NCBI GenBank assembly: GCA_903934925.1
Contig: CAIZPS010000056.1
Location: 1-33,115, forward strand
Origin: an uncultured bacterium
GTDB lineage: Bacteria; Actinomycetota; Actinomycetes; S36-B12
Length of the DNA: 33,115 nt
Reading direction: 5' to 3'
The first letter of the stretch is position 1; each line of letters opens with the position of its first letter. This document shows positions 8,621 through 16,255 of the stretch, one piece after another. The notes beneath the pieces are model-generated. The model made no database searches and was not told the origin of the DNA. It worked only from the letters and a program-made list of their open reading frames with translations. The position numbers and the translations under genes were made by a program.

Positions 8621-8626
8621 TACCAT
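8621..8626 (+). promoter_or_regulatory. -10 box (TACCAT) of a leaderless promoter
   Basis: TACCAT lies exactly 7 nt before the ATG at 8634, and there is no SD. This is the spacing expected if transcription begins at the start codon. It supports 8634 as the start of the hydrolase. Confidence 0.5.
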
Positions 8627-8633
8627 CGAAGTC

Positions 8634-10580
8634 ATGACGGGGACCCCGCTTGGTGAGCGCGTGCGACGCACACGGGCCCATCGGGGACCGGTTCGCCTGA
8701 GGTCCCGCGGAGTGATGACCGCCGTCTTTGCGGCCGTCATCGTGGTGATTCCAGGTGCCCCCACCACGCAAGCGGTGGGTGCTGATGAGATCACCATCAA
8801 CGGTCTGCGCCTGGAGCGGTGCGAGTCCGTCACCTATCCGGGCACACGCGCGTGGTGCGGTTCCCTGCAGAGGCCTATCGATGCGGGCAGTTCGTCCTCC
8901 CTGCCCATCCACTTCACCTTGACTCTGCCTGCGAGCGCGCGACCGAACTCGACGGAGCTCGCGGCCGTGCTCGGCCGGCCGCTGATCGCCGCTTTCGAGG
9001 GCGGTCCCGGATACGGCGGGATCGACTCCGGTGACGCCTACGCCCAGATGCTTGGTCCGCTGATGGCGCAGCGGGCGATGCTCGTCATGGACGCCCGGGG
9101 CACCGGCCGATCTGGTGCGATCAACTGCCGTTCCCTGCAGCGAGGGATCGGGGGATTCCTGAAGGCTGCGCGCACCTGTGCACGACAGTTGGGCAGCAAT
9201 GTCGATGACTACGGCACGGCCAAGGCGGCAGACGATGCCGCAGCCCTGATCGCGGCTCTCGGCTTCCAGCAGGCCGATGTGTACGGAGACTCCTACGGAA
9301 CCTTCATGGCCCAGGTGCTTGCGGGCCGGCATCCGGCTCTGATCCGCAGCTTGGTGCTCGACGGTGCCTACCCGGTCACGGGTGAGAGTGCGTGGTACCC
9401 GACGCAGGGTCCGGCGCTTTCGAGGGCTCTGACTCAGGTGTGCGATGCCGATCCGGTGTGCAGCGCATATCCCGATGGCACGGTGGATCAGTTGTCGAGG
9501 CTTCTCGATCGGCTGCGCAAGAAGCCGCTTGCAGTGACAGCCCCGGGTGGTGACGGAATACGGCACCGCGTACGCATCACACCCGAGAATGTGCTGGACG
9601 TCGCCTTCAACGGCACCTATATCGACGCGACCTACCGCGAGTTCGATCCTGCGGTCCGCGCGGCGCTGGCGGGCGATCCGCTGCCGCTCGGCCGCCTCGT
9701 GGCCGAGGTCGAGTACCCGGCCGGCTACGCGGAGACGGCGCGCGAGAACAGTACGGGGCAGTTCCTTGCCGTCACGTGCCATGACTACCCCCTGCTCTAC
9801 GACATGTCGGCTGCGACTCCCGTGCGCCGAGAGCAGCTGCGCAAGGCGATCGCCGAGGCGCGGAAGTCGACCCCGGGCCTGTTCGCCCCGTTCACGATCG
9901 ATGAGTACGTCGACTCCTCATGGGAGACGCTCTACGACTGCCTCACCTGGGCGCAGCTGGCCCCAAGCGATTCCCGTCCACCGGCTCCACCATCGGGTGT
10001 CTACCCCGACGTCCCGGTGCTCGTGCTGTCGGGCAGCCTCGACACGATCACGACCACGGCGGAGGGAGACATGGTTGCGGCTCAGTTCCCTCGATCCCGT
10101 CACGTCGAGGTGCTCTATGGCGTGCACGTGCAGGCGATGGGCGCGACCGTCCCCTGCGCAGCAGAACTCGTGCGGTCCTTCTTCCAGGATCCGGAGGCCG
10201 TCGTAGCTGTCGACCCCGCGCCCTGTGCCAATCCGCGCCCGCAGCAGCACGAGACCTTTGCGCGCACCGCGCAGGGGATCGACGAGGGCCGGGCGGCGGT
10301 GCTCACGGTCGCTGACGTCGTCAATCGTGTGCGAGCACTGTGGTCCGATCGTGGTCGGGGATTGCGCGGCGGTACGTGGACCGCGAGCTACATCGATGAT
10401 GACGAGGTGACCATGCGGCTCGACGAGGTCCGCTTCTTCGAGGACCTCCCGGTGAGCGGCACGGCCAGGTGGATCCCGTCACGTGGATCTGTGCGCGCGG
10501 CTGTCTCGCTCCCGGGCGGCAGGTTCACGATCGAGTGGAGTGATGCATCCGATGGGGTCACGATCCGCGACGCCCGGTGA
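8634..10580 (+). CDS. Secreted alpha/beta hydrolase, TAP-like (S33 tripeptidyl aminopeptidase family)
   Basis: A 648-residue protein with a basic N-terminus and hydrophobic export signal (MTAVFAAVIVVIPGAPTTQA), so it is exported. The fold is the one used by mycobacterial and streptomycete TAP-like proteases: FEGGPGYGG (oxyanion region), MDARGTGRSG, the elbow GDSYGTFMA with Ser near residue 220, Asp near 470 in LSGSLDTIT, and His near 498 in YGVHVQAMG. The Cys residues in ECESV/WCGSLQ, NCRSLQ and TVPCAAEL are typical disulfide partners. The last ~130 residues are a less conserved domain. It probably removes short peptides from protein N-termini or hydrolyses esters; substrate unknown. A second possible start is ATG 8715. 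It is the first gene after the ABC operon and appears to have its own promoter. Confidence 0.85.
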   Translation: MTGTPLGERVRRTRAHRGPVRLRSRGVMTAVFAAVIVVIPGAPTTQAVGADEITINGLRLERCESVTYPGTRAWCGSLQRPIDAGSSSSLPIHFTLTLPASARPNSTELAAVLGRPLIAAFEGGPGYGGIDSGDAYAQMLGPLMAQRAMLVMDARGTGRSGAINCRSLQRGIGGFLKAARTCARQLGSNVDDYGTAKAADDAAALIAALGFQQADVYGDSYGTFMAQVLAGRHPALIRSLVLDGAYPVTGESAWYPTQGPALSRALTQVCDADPVCSAYPDGTVDQLSRLLDRLRKKPLAVTAPGGDGIRHRVRITPENVLDVAFNGTYIDATYREFDPAVRAALAGDPLPLGRLVAEVEYPAGYAETARENSTGQFLAVTCHDYPLLYDMSAATPVRREQLRKAIAEARKSTPGLFAPFTIDEYVDSSWETLYDCLTWAQLAPSDSRPPAPPSGVYPDVPVLVLSGSLDTITTTAEGDMVAAQFPRSRHVEVLYGVHVQAMGATVPCAAELVRSFFQDPEAVVAVDPAPCANPRPQQHETFARTAQGIDEGRAAVLTVADVVNRVRALWSDRGRGLRGGTWTASYIDDDEVTMRLDEVRFFEDLPVSGTARWIPSRGSVRAAVSLPGGRFTIEWSDASDGVTIRDAR

Positions 10581-10593
10581 CCTCGCCTCGGGT

Positions 10594-10607
10594 GGGGAAA
10601 GCCCTAG
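10594..10607 (-). promoter_or_regulatory. CTAGGGnTTTCCCC-type motif upstream of the response regulator
   Basis: On the minus strand this reads CTAGGGCTTTCCCC. A near-identical sequence, CTAGGGGATTTCCCC, lies at 12937-12951 before the beta-helix protein gene. The shared motif flanking a two-component operon is a candidate binding site for its response regulator; inference. Confidence 0.4.
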
Positions 10608-10650
10608 ACCCCTGTCCCATGACGAGGTGGGCCCGTGCCACCCTCAACCC

Positions 10651-11283
10651 GTGATCGGGTGCCGCGTCCTGGTGGTCGAAGACGACCCCTTTGCCCTGAC
10701 GACCGTCTGCGCCGCCCTTCAGTACCTCCGCCTCGACGTCGTGGGGCGTGCCTCGTCGGCTCGCGAGGCACTTGCCCTGCAACCGTCCGTCTCCGCCCAG
10801 GTCGCGCTGCTCGACCTGGATCTGGGTCCCGGACCGACCGGCATCGACCTCGCGCATGCGCTCCGCGTGGCCCAGCCGGACATCGGTCTCCTACTGCTGT
10901 CGACCTACCGGGATCCTCGACTCGTGGCACCGGGCATCGTCCCTCCCCCCACCGGCACCGGATATCTCGCCAAGGCTGACGTCACCGATCTGCACGTGCT
11001 CCGCGACTGGATCACCGCGGTCGTGCGGGAGCCGACACGTGACCGTCGTCTGTCGACGGATGCGCTCCCCGAACTGAGCGACATGCAGGTGCAGGTACTC
11101 CGATCGCTCGCCGCGGGTCTCAGCACGCAGGCGATCGCAACGGAACGAGGAGTCAGCGTCAGCGCGGTCGAGCAGACGATCACACGCCTCTACGAAGCCT
11201 TCGACATGCCCCGCGATCCCGAGCACAACCAACGAGTGCGCCTCGCGCGGGCCTACCTTGAACTCGCGGGAAAGCTCACCTGA
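10651..11283 (+). CDS. LuxR/NarL-family response regulator
   Basis: The track starts at 10483, but that runs through the end of the hydrolase gene. GTG 10651, just before GCRVLVVEDDPF, gives a normal 210-residue regulator (GTG 10627 is an alternative). The receiver domain has the acidic pair VEDDP, the phospho-acceptor Asp near residue 55 in ALLDLDLG, and Lys in GYLAKADV. The C-terminal HTH is SDMQVQVLRSLAAGLSTQAIATERGVSVSAVEQTITRLYEAF, a GerE-type fold. The loop GIVPPPTGTGYL is unusual. It should be phosphorylated by the histidine kinase encoded 1 nt downstream. A short ORF (ATG 10619, MTRWARATLNP) ends in GTGA overlapping this start, which could couple translation. Confidence 0.88.
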   Translation: MIGCRVLVVEDDPFALTTVCAALQYLRLDVVGRASSAREALALQPSVSAQVALLDLDLGPGPTGIDLAHALRVAQPDIGLLLLSTYRDPRLVAPGIVPPPTGTGYLAKADVTDLHVLRDWITAVVREPTRDRRLSTDALPELSDMQVQVLRSLAAGLSTQAIATERGVSVSAVEQTITRLYEAFDMPRDPEHNQRVRLARAYLELAGKLT

Positions 11284-11284
11284 C

Positions 11285-12940
11285 ATGCGAGGTGGCTGGG
11301 CATCACTCATCGGCTCCCCACAGTGCCTGAGCCTGCGATCGTGGCTGCTCGTGACGCCGGTGGGCATCGTCGCCGCACCACTAGCCGCGACCTCGGCGAC
11401 ATCCGATGCGAACCAGGCTGTGCGATGGATGATCATCGGGCTGGTGGCCCAGTTCCCCATGGGATTGGTGATGGCGATCGGGAATCGCCTCGCCGGGCAC
11501 CTGCGCTCGCCGCGCTCGGTCACGATCGTCGTCGTCCTCCTTGCTGGGGCAGCGCGAGGACTCACGATCGCGCTGCTGGGACAGTCGCAAGACGCGGTGA
11601 CGAGGACGATCTCCTCGGCGGTGACCATGGCCATCTGGCTGCTGGTGATCGGAGCTGCGCTCGCCTCCCGCGATCGCTATCGACGCGAAGTCGACGGGCT
11701 CCTCTCCATGCTGGTCGCACGGGAACTCCACGGCCGTCTGCTCGATGAGAGCGCGGTTTCAGCAGCCAGGGCCGCCTCGTCTGAGCGGCTGGCAGAGACG
11801 TCGGAGGAGTTGCGCGCGATCGTGGGAGAGGAGTCACAGGATCACGCGCGCACGGCTGCCCTGCTGCAGGAGGCGATCGAGACGCGACTGCGCCCGCTGA
11901 GCCACGACCTGTGGTTCCGGCCACGGCCGGTCGCACCGCAGGCCCACGGGCGACGAGATCTCCTCGGCCGAGTACTGACCGCAGAGGTACCTGCTGTTCC
12001 GATGACGGCCGCGGGCGTCGTCCTCCTCGCGTGGGGCTCGCTGGTGCTGCACGGCGCCTGGCAGGGGGCGCTTGTCGGCATCACCGTGGCTCTGACCTAT
12101 GGCGCAGCGCTGGCCGTGGCGCATGCTCTGCGCACGCGACCTCGCGCCGCGGCCACTGTTCGGTACCTGGGTGTTCTCGTGGTCCCTGCGCTCGCGGGCG
12201 AGGCGGCTATCACCGCGCTGGGCTTGGGGCAGCCGCTCTCACCCATCCCCGTCGCCCTGGGACTGCCACTGATCACCGTGGGGGTGGCGGCGGCGATGAC
12301 CATGAGCGTCGACCGGGCCCGAACCATCTCCGACCTGCGCGCTCGTCTCGCCGAGCCTGACTGGGATCGCCACCTGGGGGAGCTGATGAGGGGGGAGGTC
12401 GATGCCGCGACAGCGACCCGGCTGCACAACTCCGTCCAGCCTGTGCTCACGGCGGCTGCTCTGCAACTGCAGCTGGCGGCCGAGCTCGACGATCCAACGC
12501 GAGCGCACGCGGCCTTGCATCGTGCCAGGCGTGCGATCGACGAGGCATCGTCGCAGGACTCCTCACCTTCCGACGGACGGCTGCGACTGACTTCGGCTGC
12601 AGAGGCTTGGAGCGGGATTGCGGACGTTGACCTGCGGCTGCCGGGTGAGGACGTGTCGACGTCGGAGTGGAGCCTGCTCGCCGACGTGGTGCACGAGTCC
12701 ATCGCAAACGCGGTGCGCCACGGCGGAGCCTCGCTGATCACGGTCACCATCGGTGTCGACCCACAGTCGCTCACGGTGACCGTGGCCGACAACGGGCGCA
12801 GGGAGGTCGCAGCCCGCGAGCACGGGCTTGGATCGACGTGGCTGGCGTCCGTGGCGCGGTCCACGGAGGCCGAGACTCGGCCGGAAGGCGGACGAAGCAT
12901 GACGCTGCACCTGCCACGGCGCGCAGTCACGGCTGGCTAG
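11285..12940 (+). CDS. Membrane sensor histidine kinase (HATPase_c)
   Basis: The ATG at 11285, one base after the regulator stop and preceded by GGGAAAG, is preferred over TTG 11258. The 551-residue protein has a first membrane block (residues about 12-125), a cytoplasmic helical stretch (SEELRAIVGEESQDHARTAA), a second membrane block (about 235-345), a helical dimerisation segment with RLHNSVQPVLTAAALQLQL, and an ATPase domain. His381 in LHNSVQ is in the position of the phospho-acceptor His of NarX/LiaS-type kinases. The N-box is ESIANAVRHGG and G1 is VADNGR, with Asn where DDG is common. The ATP lid contains EHGLGSTWL. It is the cognate kinase of the regulator just upstream. The signal is unknown; the two membrane bundles suggest a membrane or envelope cue. 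Confidence 0.88.
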   Translation: MRGGWASLIGSPQCLSLRSWLLVTPVGIVAAPLAATSATSDANQAVRWMIIGLVAQFPMGLVMAIGNRLAGHLRSPRSVTIVVVLLAGAARGLTIALLGQSQDAVTRTISSAVTMAIWLLVIGAALASRDRYRREVDGLLSMLVARELHGRLLDESAVSAARAASSERLAETSEELRAIVGEESQDHARTAALLQEAIETRLRPLSHDLWFRPRPVAPQAHGRRDLLGRVLTAEVPAVPMTAAGVVLLAWGSLVLHGAWQGALVGITVALTYGAALAVAHALRTRPRAAATVRYLGVLVVPALAGEAAITALGLGQPLSPIPVALGLPLITVGVAAAMTMSVDRARTISDLRARLAEPDWDRHLGELMRGEVDAATATRLHNSVQPVLTAAALQLQLAAELDDPTRAHAALHRARRAIDEASSQDSSPSDGRLRLTSAAEAWSGIADVDLRLPGEDVSTSEWSLLADVVHESIANAVRHGGASLITVTIGVDPQSLTVTVADNGRREVAAREHGLGSTWLASVARSTEAETRPEGGRSMTLHLPRRAVTAG

Positions 12941-12951
12941 GGGATTTCCCC
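12937..12951 (+). promoter_or_regulatory. CTAGGGGATTTCCCC motif before the beta-helix protein gene
   Basis: Overlaps the histidine-kinase stop codon and lies 44 nt before the next start, the same distance as the copy before the response regulator (10594-10607). It contains the imperfect palindrome GGGGA-TT-TCCCC. A candidate regulator site by repetition, not by experiment. Confidence 0.4.
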
Positions 12952-12995
12952 AGTCGATCCTTGCCTCGGGTCACCGTGGTGACGACCGTGCAGGA

Positions 12996-14252
12996 GTGCG
13001 CGTCATCCGAATCCTTGTCGCGACGGCTCTCGCAGCTGCCGTGGGCACCATCGTTCTCTCGGCTCCTCCGGCACAGGCAGTAGCCTGCGGCGATGGCAGT
13101 CTCGCCTTCTCTGGGGGCGAGGGAACGACTACCTCGCCCTTCCTGATCTCGACGGAAGCCGATCTCGTCGCCCTGCGTGGCGGGTACACCACGACCCCGA
13201 GCTACTACTCGTGTGCGTACCGGCAGGTGAACGACATCAACCTCGCGTCGTCGTGGCCGCACGGCATCGGCTTCAGCACGCCGGGGTCGGCGCTCTACAA
13301 GCCCTTCGAAGGTGTCTACGACGGAAATGGCTACGCGCTCGCGAACCTGACGATCAACGCGTCAGCAGTCAGCACCAGCAGTCAGGCCCGCGAACTCGGC
13401 TTCATCGGCCTGTCGACAAGTGGGTCCGCTGCCATCCGCAACCTCGACCTCGTCAATGCGACGATCACGTGCGGTTCCCAGGCCCAGTTCGCCGCGATGC
13501 TCGTGGGTCAGGTCTACGGGGCAGTGGAGCGAAGCTCCGCCACGGGAACGATCAACTGCGCAGCGGCCGGTGATCTCGCGCGCATGGGGGGCCTCATCGG
13601 CTTCACAGACGGTGCTGTCTCCAATTCCTGGGTGAGCGGAACCATCACCGTCCCGACGACCTACACCTTCTCGCCCAACTCCATCGGCGGTGTCATCGGC
13701 AGGAGCGACGCACATGCGTCAATCCAATATGTCCTGGGGCGAGTGAGCATCGTCAATGCGGCGCAGGCTGTGTGGCCAGGGATCGTCACCGGCTACAACA
13801 ACTCAGGGGCATTCCTCATTGTGTTCGCGCAGTCCGGGCTGACTGCCGGGCTGAGCAGTCAGGTCGGCGCCGGCAGCAGCTCCGGTGCGGCACTCAAGAG
13901 TGCCTCGGAACTGCAGGACATCACGACCTACACGGGCTGGTCGATCAGCGCAGGCCGGAGCACCTCAACGATCTGGGGGATCGATCCTGCGATCAACGGC
14001 GGCTTCCCCTTCCTGCAGGAGTTACCGGTCGACCATGATCCCTCTCAGGCGCCTCCGCCGATCCTGCAGCAGCTCCTGCCGTCAGTGGACGGCGGCTGCG
14101 TGATTCCCGGAGACGGAGCCTTCGCTTACGGAGCCGCCGTGTCAGGAGGCTGGACGCTCTCCTGGGCCCAGTGGCCCCATGGAGGCACGGGAGGTCCGGT
14201 CTGCACACGAACCCTCGTGTACGTGAGTCGCGGCTGGTCGGTGGCCGACTGA
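12996..14252 (+). CDS. Secreted beta-helix-like (GLUG-type) protein
   Basis: A 418-residue protein beginning at GTG with a clear signal peptide (MRVIRILVATALAAAVGTIVLSAPPAQA). The mature part opens with Cys, then shows the pattern of GLUG/right-handed beta-helix surface proteins: ISTEADLVALRG, KPFEGVYDGNGYALANLTI, GFIGLSTSGSAAIRNLDLVNATI, AAMLVGQVYGAVERSSATGTI, MGGLIGFTDGAVSNSWVSGTI and SIGGVIGRSDA, followed by IWGIDPAINGGFPFL, a frequent ending of the family. The remaining ~70 residues are a Pro/Cys-containing tail ending in TLVYVSRGWSVAD. It is probably exported to the surface or medium; ligand unknown. It follows the two-component operon and shares a putative operator with it. Confidence 0.8.
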   Translation: MRVIRILVATALAAAVGTIVLSAPPAQAVACGDGSLAFSGGEGTTTSPFLISTEADLVALRGGYTTTPSYYSCAYRQVNDINLASSWPHGIGFSTPGSALYKPFEGVYDGNGYALANLTINASAVSTSSQARELGFIGLSTSGSAAIRNLDLVNATITCGSQAQFAAMLVGQVYGAVERSSATGTINCAAAGDLARMGGLIGFTDGAVSNSWVSGTITVPTTYTFSPNSIGGVIGRSDAHASIQYVLGRVSIVNAAQAVWPGIVTGYNNSGAFLIVFAQSGLTAGLSSQVGAGSSSGAALKSASELQDITTYTGWSISAGRSTSTIWGIDPAINGGFPFLQELPVDHDPSQAPPPILQQLLPSVDGGCVIPGDGAFAYGAAVSGGWTLSWAQWPHGGTGGPVCTRTLVYVSRGWSVAD

Positions 14253-14279
14253 TCCACGCGCGAAGGAGTGGAGGTCGTT

Positions 14280-14414
14280 GTGCCAACGCCACACATCCAG
14301 CGCCTGCGTCGCCGCGTCCCAGCTGACGTGGGCGGTCACCCGATCCTTGTCCGGCTGACATCCTTCATGGGCCTGCGCGCAGCCGAGGTCCAGCGTTGCA
14401 GCGTTTCGTTGTGA
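14280..14414 (+). CDS. Candidate 44-residue small ORF with strong ribosome site
   Basis: GTG 14280 is preceded by AAGGAG and by GGAGG with a 5-nt spacer, an unusually good ribosome site in a 216-bp gap otherwise empty of genes. The peptide is basic and Pro-containing and ends LTSFMGLRAAEVQRCSVSL. The GLRxxEVqr pattern recalls box I of tyrosine recombinases, so this may instead be a scrap of an integrase. Neither reading is secure. Confidence 0.22.
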   Translation: MPTPHIQRLRRRVPADVGGHPILVRLTSFMGLRAAEVQRCSVSL

Positions 14415-14468
14415 TCGTCGCGGGCGCATGCCGCATGGCGCGGATCCAGAGGGGTGTGCTGAGAGGGG

Positions 14469-15374
14469 CTAAGCCCGCGACTTCACCTTCACCTTGACGT
14501 AACGTGCCGGCCCACCCGCCACGCTCAGCTTGACCGGGTACGTCCCGGCCTTCTTGAATGTCATCGCCGGCAGGGTGACCGTCCCGTCTGGTGCCACGCT
14601 TGTGGGGGGCAGGGCTGACCACGACGAGCCGATGCGCACCTTGCCGCTGACCTTGCTCCCAGCAGGCAGGGACGGAACGTTGACGAGCACGGTCTGGCCA
14701 GAGGCCGCGAGGACCTGAGGAGCCTTGGCCTCCGATCGGGCGGCCGGCTTGGAGTTTCGCTCCACGATGACGGCTGCTGCCGTGCCGACGGTGAGCGTGC
14801 CATCGCGGCCGGTGGAGGTGACCGAAATGACGCTGTCGGGCTCGGGGGTGGGAGCCGTTTCCCAGCTTGATGTGGTGACCTCGGGGGTCGGCTCGGCCTT
14901 GGGTGCGGCGATCGTGACCGTCGCCGACGAGCTTTCGGTGCGGCCAGCGAAGGAGGCGTATCCGGTGATTGCGTAGTTGCCCGGATTCACGTACACGTGA
15001 GTCGAGGGGAATGAGGTGAGTGCCTTGAGGTCCGTTGGGCTCCCGAAGCCGGTGCCGTCACCGAAGTCGACGTAGAACATCGGCATGGAGGCGTAGTTGC
15101 CGAGCGCGGCAGCGATCTCACCGATGTTGAATGACGTCGCGGTGCGCGCCGCGCCCGGGGTGACCTGAAGTCCCGGGAGCCGTGAGGTGTCAAAGGACTC
15201 CTCATTCTCGCCCTGTCCCGGTGCCAGACTGCATGCCACGGGCAGGGCGCTGCCGTCCGGGCGGGGGGTGCAGTCGATGAAGTCCTCGGCGGCCACAGGC
15301 GCCATCCCGATGATCGATCCGGCAAGGACGATAGCTCCGGTGACCAGCAGGCGATGTCGGCGATGAGACGTCAT
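14469..15374 (-). CDS. Secreted PKD-domain protein
   Basis: The track's 397-residue version runs through a tandem repeat; the real start is ATG 15374, with GGAG upstream and an export signal (MTSHRRHRLLVTGAIVLAGSIIGMAPVAA). The mature protein has a Cys pair (DCTPRP, ACSLAPG) and a PKD domain carrying VDFGDGTGFG and HVYVNPGNYAITGYASF. A Thr/Glu/Pro linker (APKAEPTPEVTTSSW) leads to a C-terminal beta domain of about 90 residues (VLVNVPSLPAGSKVSGKV, FKKAGTYPVKLSV). PKD domains are extracellular beta-sandwiches that mediate binding to polysaccharide or protein. There is no catalytic motif. It is transcribed divergently from the heptad-repeat ORF. Confidence 0.82.
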   Translation of the reverse strand: MTSHRRHRLLVTGAIVLAGSIIGMAPVAAEDFIDCTPRPDGSALPVACSLAPGQGENEESFDTSRLPGLQVTPGAARTATSFNIGEIAAALGNYASMPMFYVDFGDGTGFGSPTDLKALTSFPSTHVYVNPGNYAITGYASFAGRTESSSATVTIAAPKAEPTPEVTTSSWETAPTPEPDSVISVTSTGRDGTLTVGTAAAVIVERNSKPAARSEAKAPQVLAASGQTVLVNVPSLPAGSKVSGKVRIGSSWSALPPTSVAPDGTVTLPAMTFKKAGTYPVKLSVAGGPARYVKVKVKSRA

Positions 15375-15457
15375 GGGGTGATCTCCGCTCGTGAGGCTGT
15401 CGGGTGCCATCCGATGCTCACATCGGCGGGACTGGCTGCAAACTACAGGAGGGTTGC

Positions 15458-15712
15458 GTGCGTGACCATCACCAGAAGGGCATGGTGATCCACGAGAAGG
15501 GCATGGTGATCCACGAGAAGGGCATGGTGGTCCACCAGAAGGGCATGGTGATCCACGAGAAGGACATGGTGATCCACCGGACCGGGTGGGGAGTTCTGGT
15601 ACGGGCGATGGCCCGGCAGGGGTGGGGCCAGCGTGTGCGCGCTTTCCTTGGACAGGAGACAAGTACGTACTACCGTGTGGTCATGAGCGTCACCCTGAAG
15701 CGCACGCCATGA
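15458..15712 (+). CDS. Small Met/His heptad-repeat protein, novel
   Basis: This 84-codon ORF starts at GTG 15458 behind a perfect AGGAGG with 5-nt spacing. Its N-terminal half is five copies of a 7-residue repeat of the form KGMVIHE (variants KGMVVHQ, KDMVIHR); its second half is RTGWGVLVRAMARQGWGQRVRAF. Changes between units are conservative in this frame (Ile/Val, Glu/Gln, Gly/Asp). The stop TGA overlaps the next ATG (ATGA), so the membrane-protein gene downstream would be translationally coupled. One His and one Met per heptad could bind soft metals; this is inference. The promoter of the downstream gene lies inside its 3' half, so the ORF could also be a fortuitous reading of a DNA repeat. 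Confidence 0.5.
   Translation: MRDHHQKGMVIHEKGMVIHEKGMVVHQKGMVIHEKDMVIHRTGWGVLVRAMARQGWGQRVRAFLGQETSTYYRVVMSVTLKRTP
15464..15580 (+). repeat. 21-bp tandem repeat, five copies plus a partial
   Basis: The unit is GTGATCCACGAGAAGGGCAT plus G, tandem without spacers from 15464 and degenerating after 15580. Units 2 and 3 are identical and others differ by one to three bases. It sits between two divergent genes and in frame with the small ORF above. Confidence 0.9.
15648..15676 (+). promoter_or_regulatory. Promoter of first paralogous membrane protein (TTGGAC-17-TACCGT)
   Basis: The -35 TTGGAC at 15648 and the -10 TACCGT at 15671 are separated by exactly 17 bp. Six nt after the -10 is ATG 15683, start of a 9-codon leader ORF. 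The paralogous gene at 17954 has the same layout, which strongly supports the call. Confidence 0.65.
15683..15712 (+). CDS. Nine-residue leader ORF (MSVTLKRTP) coupled to the membrane protein
   Basis: The start codon is positioned for leaderless translation 6 nt after the TACCGT box. It ends K-R-T-P-stop, with the stop overlapping the next ATG. The paralog's leader (MGAMQKCTP) has the same length, ends K-C-T-P and overlaps in the same way. It shares frame and stop with the heptad-repeat ORF. Its likely purpose is to deliver ribosomes to an ATG that lacks a good SD. Confidence 0.45.
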   Translation: MSVTLKRTP

Positions 15713-16080
15713 AGCGGCCCGGCACAGCCTTCGTGCTGGCGATCGTGAGCCTGATCCTGTGCCCGATCCTGCTCATCATCGAGCTCAGTGCCCTGTTCTT
15801 CGCGGGCATGGTCGCGTATGAGCCGTCCAACCCCATCTGGGTCAAGGCCCTGGTGATTGCCTTGGTGGTCCTGATCGCACTGGTCACCGTCGCGATTCCG
15901 GTCATCGCCCTCCGGGTCGGAATGAGAGCGCGATCCGCTGCACAGTCGACACCGGACGGGGGGTCGGGTCTGGCGACGGCTGGGGTCGTGATCTCCGCGA
16001 TCGTCACGGTGGGCGTGCTGGGGGCGCAGGTCTACTACCTCTTGATGGTCTTCGGAAATTGCGGCCTGGACGGTTGCTAG
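15709..16080 (+). CDS. Small membrane protein (DUF4190-like), paralog A
   Basis: A 123-residue protein opening with MKRPGTAFVLAIVSLILCPILLIIE. There are three transmembrane helices: the N-terminal one, ALVIALVVLIALVTVAIPVIAL after the AYEPSNPIWVK loop, and LATAGVVISAIVTVGVLGAQVYYLL near the end. A basic, hydrophilic loop (RVGMRARSAAQSTPDGGSG) lies between helices 2 and 3. The overall pattern resembles DUF4190-type small membrane proteins, but that is a resemblance, not an identification. It is clearly homologous to the gene at 17954 (same N-terminus, YEPxNPxW loop, GGSGLAT motif). It lacks an SD and depends on the overlapping leader ORF. Confidence 0.72.
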   Translation: MKRPGTAFVLAIVSLILCPILLIIELSALFFAGMVAYEPSNPIWVKALVIALVVLIALVTVAIPVIALRVGMRARSAAQSTPDGGSGLATAGVVISAIVTVGVLGAQVYYLLMVFGNCGLDGC

Positions 16081-16217
16081 CGCCGGTCGGGCACCCGCTG
16101 CCGAAGCCTGGTCCACTGGGCAACAGGGCGAAGATCACGTGTTGATCGTGCTGTGCGAAGGCACACGAGCCACAGACTCGCGGGGCCCAAACGTGCGGAG
16201 CTGCTCGCGATGCGCAG

Positions 16218-16223
16218 TAGCCT
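16218..16223 (+). promoter_or_regulatory. Candidate -10 box (TAGCCT) for the DUF805 gene
   Basis: TAGCCT sits 32 nt before the ATG at 16256, upstream of a strong AGGAGG. No clear -35 is present. The 16081-16255 gap shows no other gene. Confidence 0.3.
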
Positions 16224-16255
16224 GAGACATCGGCTCATGAAATCAGGAGGCAACA

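Noticed and set aside
7821-9782. 653-residue minus-strand ORF across the ABC ATPase and hydrolase genes
   Set aside because: It lies antisense to two clearly recognised proteins and has no domain of its own.
15464-15580. CRISPR array
   Set aside because: The 21-bp units abut each other with no spacers, so this is a simple tandem repeat.
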